Origin: Companilactobacillus heilongjiangensis
GTDB taxonomy: Bacteria > Bacillota > Bacilli > Lactobacillales > Lactobacillaceae
DNA length: 64,000 nucleotides
Reading direction: 5' to 3'
NCBI RefSeq assembly: GCF_000831645.3
Contig: NZ_CP012559.1
Coordinates: forward strand, 2,108,001-2,172,000
Under the pieces are notes generated by a model that worked only from the letters and a program-made list of their open reading frames with translations, was not told where the DNA came from and searched no databases. Shown piece after piece: positions 59,658 to 64,000 of the stretch. Every line of letters begins with the position of its first letter. The first letter of the stretch is position 1. The translations under genes and the position numbers were made by a program.

Positions 59658-60576
59658 ATGCCATTATTTTGTTTTCACGTTCTTTTTTTCGTGTTTCTTT
59701 TTTTTCAGATATTAATAAATCCAACTTACTCAAGAAGTTATCAATAGAATCAATATCAATCTTTTCATAACTTCCTCCATCGAAAAGTTCCTTTTGATAT
59801 TCCAAGTCATCCTGTTGACCAACAAAATTAGTTAAAACTACGGGAAAATTATCTTTATCGTCAAACGGTTGCTTACTTTGTTCCAAAGCTGACAGTAAGT
59901 TCAAATCTGACAGACTATAACCCAAAATCAGTACCGGAGCTTCTGACATCATTGTAAAAAGCTTTGATTCACGATAATTACCAGGCTTAAACAAGGGAAC
60001 ATAATCCTCATGTGTAACAATTAGACTTGGGTAGTTTTTACGATCACCATGGATATGATAAATCGGAATCATTTCACTGGGGGCTGTCAAAGGTTGCTCA
60101 GGATCAATTGTATATCCCTTTTCACCCAAAATAGCTTCAAGTACCTCATCATAGTTGGTCGTCACTATCCATTTTATATTTAAATTTTCAAAAAGGCTTT
60201 TATATTTCTCTGTTTCACTGCTCTCTGGAACCCAATTAACAAGAGCACGAATAATTTTCTTTATCTCATCCTTACTGTCTTCATATGTTATTTTTCGCTT
60301 TTTTGCTAATAATTGACAGACCCTTGTAGCAATTTGAGGAAGGGTTAATCCTTTTGACAACTCCTTATCAATATCTATGAATGGTTTCTCTTCATCATTA
60401 AAGTATGTCCGTTTCAGATATACTACTAAATCTTCGAAAAGTTCTTTCCAATTCTTTGCGGGATTATCTCCGCTAATTACAGCTTTTGAAAATCCAGCAC
60501 CAATGATTAGCCCGACACCCCATTTTGATATTTCATCCGCCAAATTATCGATACATTTATAATAATCTTCGTCCAA
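59554..60576 (-). CDS. SIR2-domain defence protein, N-terminal NADase part, frameshifted
   Basis: A 340-codon frame with a SIR2-like domain (about 15-265). GAGFSKA (26-32) is the NAD-binding loop, TTNYDEVLEA the Asn/Asp segment, IYHIHGDRKN the catalytic His region and LILGYSLSD the end of the fold. SIR2-domain proteins of this kind are NADases in anti-phage systems that kill by NAD depletion. The frame ends early (FVFNNYSQ) because of a 13-bp tandem duplication; the full gene would be about 495 codons. The SIR2 part is intact, so a truncated protein could be active, toxic or unstable. Confidence 0.82.
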   Translation of the reverse strand: MDEDYYKCIDNLADEISKWGVGLIIGAGFSKAVISGDNPAKNWKELFEDLVVYLKRTYFNDEEKPFIDIDKELSKGLTLPQIATRVCQLLAKKRKITYEDSKDEIKKIIRALVNWVPESSETEKYKSLFENLNIKWIVTTNYDEVLEAILGEKGYTIDPEQPLTAPSEMIPIYHIHGDRKNYPSLIVTHEDYVPLFKPGNYRESKLFTMMSEAPVLILGYSLSDLNLLSALEQSKQPFDDKDNFPVVLTNFVGQQDDLEYQKELFDGGSYEKIDIDSIDNFLSKLDLLISEKKETRKKERENKIMAYASIKKFVESVEKLSSESESCEDYADFVFNNYSQ

Positions 60577-61018
60577 TTTGTATTCACCATGCCTTTAGAA
60601 TTAAATAAAATTATATACCTTTTTAATCGTAATTTTTACGCAGTTTTTATATTGATTGTCTAATTTCAGTAAATGTTCAAATAAGGAAAAAGAAATCTTG
60701 AGTAATCAAAAATTTATGCCTAAAGTTAAAAATAGTAAAGTCAAAGTATTGAGACTGAAAAGCACATGAATTTAAAATACTCTGATAGTCCTGTTACTTC
60801 ACATAGAATATTGAACGATGGAAAAAATACATGATTATTTGAAAGAATACTCTGAATCTTTTTGAATAATCAAATTGACAATGTTAAGGTAATGGTATTA
60901 TTTAGAGTATTGCATAATATAAATAAGGTTTTCCGGGGGGATTTCAGGTGGATAAGATTTTAGATTTAGCAAATGTAAGTTCAATTATTGCTATACTGGT
61001 ATTTGTAGCGATTCAAGT

Positions 61019-62011
61019 TTGGATACAAAAAACAACTATAAAAATCATAATATTGTAAAAAGCAGATTGAATTGGTTAAAGTTACTGAAAAAAAGTTTCA
61101 TTGAATATAATACAGCACTAGAAGAAATCATCGAATTCGATAGACAGGTCAAACCTGAAACTAAAAAAGATGAATCCGATAAAATTTATGCATTGTATCG
61201 AGCATTAAAAAACAAAAAAATTGATTTGACAATGCAGTTTAAAGCTTACGAACTTGAAAACGATGATAAATCAGAGAACCTAGTGAAGTTTGTCTCAGTA
61301 GATGTAAGAAAAAATAAACACGGTGAAAAAGACTTAGAAGAGAGAGTAAAAAAGTATCTAAACAGTTTTCTCAAGAAATCTGATGATTGTGAAAAACAAC
61401 TTTTAAAATTAATCAATGGTATTGATAAACTATACGCAAAAAGGAGAAATCCACAAATTGAAGAGGATAACTTTGATGAGGAAATACTGTTAGAACTCGT
61501 CCAGCAATTCGAAATTTGTATTTGCAAAAACGAGTGGACAAAAATTAATTTTGAATCAAATATATTTTATGCGTATATATCATTTTTGCGAAAGCAAAAA
61601 GAATCTTTACAGGTATTAAAAAAGAATTTAGAAACAATGATTAAGGAAACTAGAAACGACAGTAATGATGTTGATGAACCATCGTCAATTAGTAAATATA
61701 CAAAAGATATTGATAATATTTGGCAGGGCGATAGTACAGTAGGCGAAAGATTGAAAAAGGTTTTGACTAAAGTTGCTAAACAAGTAGGAGAAAAATTTCC
61801 GAATAGCATGAAAACCTCCACAGGAAAAAGGTACATATACTCCACTGACGCACCAGTCCATCCGACCGGAAAAGATTTTGTTAATCCAAAGAAAATTAAT
61901 TTACCAGAATTGAAACCTGATTTCTATTTAGAAACTAACTTCAGCAATTCTCAAGCTAGATCCATTGCTGAACAGATAATGAAGAAAAATAATTATAAGC
62001 CGGAAGCTTAA
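61019..62011 (+). CDS. Coiled-coil protein, frameshifted from an N-terminal membrane anchor
   Basis: A 330-codon frame starting at TTG, rich in Lys/Glu and probably helical or coiled-coil (SRLNWLKLLKKSFIEYNTALEEII...) over residues 15-230, with an unrecognised C-terminal part. Just upstream, GTG at 60948 with GGGGGGA begins MDKILDLANVSSIIAILVFV, a clear membrane helix in another frame. One extra base in the A6 run near 61025 would fuse the two into a single-pass membrane protein. No good ribosome site precedes 61019. It is divergent from the SIR2 gene, so a linked defence role is possible but unsupported by sequence. The 60577-60947 gap shows no gene. Confidence 0.65.
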   Translation: MDTKNNYKNHNIVKSRLNWLKLLKKSFIEYNTALEEIIEFDRQVKPETKKDESDKIYALYRALKNKKIDLTMQFKAYELENDDKSENLVKFVSVDVRKNKHGEKDLEERVKKYLNSFLKKSDDCEKQLLKLINGIDKLYAKRRNPQIEEDNFDEEILLELVQQFEICICKNEWTKINFESNIFYAYISFLRKQKESLQVLKKNLETMIKETRNDSNDVDEPSSISKYTKDIDNIWQGDSTVGERLKKVLTKVAKQVGEKFPNSMKTSTGKRYIYSTDAPVHPTGKDFVNPKKINLPELKPDFYLETNFSNSQARSIAEQIMKKNNYKPEA

Positions 62012-62230
62012 TCCGCTTGTCAAATACAAGCAGTTAAGAAAATAAAAATTCAAAGAACAATCATCGGTCGAACATACCTGTAAAAAAATCATCAATCTAA
62101 AAGACAAGAGTTTGGAGCTTTATCCCACGCCCTTATTTTTTTACCATTCAAAACGGCCAATCATTTAGTTTTTTCCATCGTCTAATATAATATTTAGAAC
62201 CTTCTAGATTCCATTAGAAGTATGATATCA

Positions 62231-62277
62231 AAAAAGTAGGAAAACTGACAATTTTAATTCGCCATTTTCCTACTTCT
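62231..62277. terminator. Terminator between convergent genes
   Basis: AAGTAGGAAAA and TTTTCCTACTT form an 11-bp stem with a 20-base loop. The 62012-62230 stretch before it shows no gene. Confidence 0.7.
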
Positions 62278-62319
62278 TATAATCGCTATTAACATCTACT
62301 TTGTACTTCTAACAAAAGA

Positions 62320-62823
62320 CTACTTCCAAGCACCAACATCAGTTGCTTTTACCCAACCATTCGTTGATACTCTTACCCATGCAGGTAAACCAGAAGTATT
62401 CCATTGTCTTGCAACTCCATTATAAGCCCACGTGCTATTTGTAGGTAATATTTGAGTAGTTAATCCACTAGTAGGTGAACTATAAACATACGTCAACTTA
62501 TTAACATATATATTTCCATTTTCATCCCCGAGCTTATACGTATCATTCGTATTAACCCATTGATTAGGGGCAACCATTACATATGTATTACCGCCATCGC
62601 CAATTTGAATAGAATTATAAGCCCATGATGAACCATTAGATAAGGTTCTACCAGCAGGATCAGATGAACTTGGAGAAGCATAAACTGTTGCACCACTTGA
62701 TTTATTAATCATTATTGTATTATTCAAGGCAGCATTTGCAGTTTGCTCAGTACTCCCTAGGAATATCACAGCAAATATAGCAACAATTGATGCTAAAAAT
62801 GATACTAAAACTTTCTTTTTCAT
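62320..62823 (-). CDS. Secreted protein of two SLAP-like repeats
   Basis: A 167-residue exported protein. The signal peptide ends near ANAALN. The mature part is two SLAP-like repeats (IMINKSSGATVYASPSSSDP...VAPNQWVNTNDTYKLG and IYVNKLTYVYSSPTSGLTTQ...VSTNGWVKATDVGAWK) with nothing else, so it is a wall-associated domain protein without enzyme. The related repeats in the 38.6 kb glucosaminidase are longer. GGAGG precedes the ATG. Role unknown; possibly structural. Confidence 0.82.
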   Translation of the reverse strand: MKKKVLVSFLASIVAIFAVIFLGSTEQTANAALNNTIMINKSSGATVYASPSSSDPAGRTLSNGSSWAYNSIQIGDGGNTYVMVAPNQWVNTNDTYKLGDENGNIYVNKLTYVYSSPTSGLTTQILPTNSTWAYNGVARQWNTSGLPAWVRVSTNGWVKATDVGAWK

Positions 62824-62982
62824 ATCTTTGCCCTCCTATATTTCACACATACCGTAGCACTTAATAATTTATTATTCAATAAGGAAAAATACAATAATAT
62901 AAATAATGAAAAATATGACAATCTTGGTACCAATCAATTACTAATATAAAGCAAACATATGAAACATACCAATTAATGGAAT

Positions 62983-63177
62983 CGTCAATTAAAAGCCATA
63001 ATCCTTAGTTACTTAGAGAATATTCGTAACTATAAGAAGAATAATACCGCTGCGGATACGTCAATCAGTACATTGCGTAAGAGCTTAAAATATGTAAGCA
63101 ATAATTGTCTATTTTCTTACTCCAATAGCACTATTGGTAAGCTTAAACACAATATCTATTGGGCCTATAAATCCTAA
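62983..63177 (+). pseudogene. ISL3-type transposase C-terminal remnant
   Basis: A 64-codon open stretch without a start. It translates to TLRKSLKYVSNNCLFSYSNS...GKLKHNIYWAYKS, similar to the YSNGPxEGxNxKIKxxxRxxYG(Y/F) region at the C-terminus of ISL3-family transposases but degenerate. No inverted repeats were found. Confidence 0.5.
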
Positions 63178-63278
63178 CTACATTTAAGGAATGGGACTGT
63201 TTTATGCAATAAAGCAACTCAATTAAGGGGTACCATCTGCTCAAAATCATTCATCAACACGATTTGACAAAGAATAAA

Positions 63279-63993
63279 AACCACCCGTAAAACGGGTGGT
63301 TTTCTCTGAGGCTATAAGCCTCCATCACTAGCCAGCGCCTCAAGACGCTGGCTTTTGTGTATCAAAGCCAAATTGCTCTTACCACTGTTGCTTCCGCTTT
63401 AAGCGGTATTCGTACTACTTACGTGGACCCTTAAAAGGGTCCTCATATTCATGAGATATCAATTTATCCGTGACCATATCTTTCTTTTCCTGATCACGAA
63501 TGTATTTTTGTATAGTTGCTTCATTCATTCCTACAGTCGTTACGTAATACCCTTCTGCCCAAAAATGTCTGTTTCCAAATTTATATTTCAAATTTGCATG
63601 CTTATCAAACATCATCAATGCACTTTTTCCTTTTAGATATCCCATAAAACTGGCAACACTTATTTTAGGTGGAATACTTAACAACAAATGCACATGATCA
63701 GGCATCATATGACCCTCAATTATTTCAACACCTTTATATTTACAAAGCAATTTTATATAGTCTTGTAAATCACGTCGATATTGATTATATATTATTTTTC
63801 TCCTATACTTTGGAATGAATACGATATGGTACTTACACATCCATTTGGTATGTGCAAGACTATTGAGCTTATTCGCCATGATAGACGTCTCCTTTGTTTT
63901 TAAAATGTTTGGCTTCGACACCTACATTTTAAAACTTATGGGGGCGTTTTCGTATAACGAATTAATGCCCACCCGCATAGCGGGTGGTTTTTT
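63279..63993 (-). mobile_element. IS200/IS605-family element (tnpA only)
   Basis: Each end carries a similar subterminal hairpin: ACCACCCGT-aaa-ACGGGTGGT (63279-63300) and CCACCCGC-atag-CGGGTGG (63969-63987). A third hairpin AGCCAGCG/CGCTGGCT lies at 63336-63355 downstream of tnpA. No TnpB is present. Exact ends cannot be fixed because the window stops here. Confidence 0.75.
63415..63879 (-). CDS. tnpA: IS200-type TnpA transposase (Y1 HUH)
   Basis: A 154-residue single-strand transposase. KYHIVFIPKYRRKIIY and the HUH motif in DHVHLLLSIPP are present. The catalytic Tyr lies in the C-terminal helix region (TVGMNEATIQKYIRDQEK). It cuts and joins single-stranded ends at subterminal hairpins. The ATG at 63879 has AAAGGAG 11 nt upstream and is preferred over an upstream start at 63921. 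Length is full, so the element may be active. Confidence 0.93.
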   Translation of the reverse strand: MANKLNSLAHTKWMCKYHIVFIPKYRRKIIYNQYRRDLQDYIKLLCKYKGVEIIEGHMMPDHVHLLLSIPPKISVASFMGYLKGKSALMMFDKHANLKYKFGNRHFWAEGYYVTTVGMNEATIQKYIRDQEKKDMVTDKLISHEYEDPFKGPRK

Positions 63994-64000
63994 GTTTCGC

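Overview
The window looks like a chromosomal segment of a low-GC member of the Lactobacillaceae, most plausibly Companilactobacillus or a close relative. The evidence is the AT-rich composition, AGGAGG-type ribosome binding sites, secreted proteins ending in SLAP-like domains, L-type-lectin/WxL surface proteins, an alsS-alsD acetoin module and a ComK-like competence regulator. The taxon call is inference; there is no rRNA or tRNA gene in the window.

Layout. 1-5.3 kb: a short peptide-deformylase-like protein, a secreted SLAP-domain protein, and a manganese module (usp-mntH with a divergent DtxR-like regulator and operator-like dyads). 5.8-8.8 kb: a MarR-type regulator divergent from alsS-alsD with a perfect operator palindrome. 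8.8-14.3 kb: an orphan DprA-like protein, a DMT exporter, an esterase and a cre-controlled glucoside-type PTS permease. 14.6-18.1 kb: a probable c-di-GMP-linked exopolysaccharide operon (degenerate EAL protein, PgaD-like and PgaC-like proteins, matrixin-like protease). 18.1-26.3 kb: TetR and MFS genes, an IS630 element, a CAT-like acetyltransferase, a 3'-truncated lectin-like surface gene ending at a 40-bp tandem repeat, and gpmA. 26.8-33.4 kb: a cell-envelope operon and a SLAP-domain amidase. 33.4-38.2 kb: a dense accessory island with a ComX-like sigma factor, a three-gene toxin-antitoxin-chaperone locus (ADP-ribosyltransferase-like toxin, small acidic protein, SecB-like chaperone), a ComK-like regulator and an AbiE pair. 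38.5-50 kb: a SLAP-domain glucosaminidase, a candidate small RNA, membrane glycosyltransferase-like proteins, acyltransferase 3, SdpI, and a membrane protein gene split by 14 copies of a 13-bp repeat. 50-58 kb: a lectin/WxL gene broken by an amber codon, an ORF-less group II intron, an intact paralogue of the split membrane gene, and orphan antitoxin-like genes. 58-64 kb: an NMT1-type binding protein, a SIR2-domain defence gene frameshifted by a 13-bp duplication, a divergent membrane-anchored protein, a SLAP-domain protein, a decayed transposase and an IS200-type element.

Two families of long palindromic intergenic elements run through the window. Family A has 13 full or partial copies of about 130-195 bp, with a conserved core and outer stems that change sequence but stay complementary. 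Family B has four copies of about 130 bp; three end on or next to the TAG stop codon of the adjacent minus-strand gene. Compensatory changes between copies suggest that the folded form is what is maintained.

The most interesting content is the CmdTAC-like three-gene locus at 34.1-35.5 kb, the apparently phase-variable gene at 48.2-50.1 kb, the SIR2 gene interrupted by a short duplication, the structured repeat families (one hosting an ORF-less group II intron), and a tandem-module small RNA at 41.6 kb.
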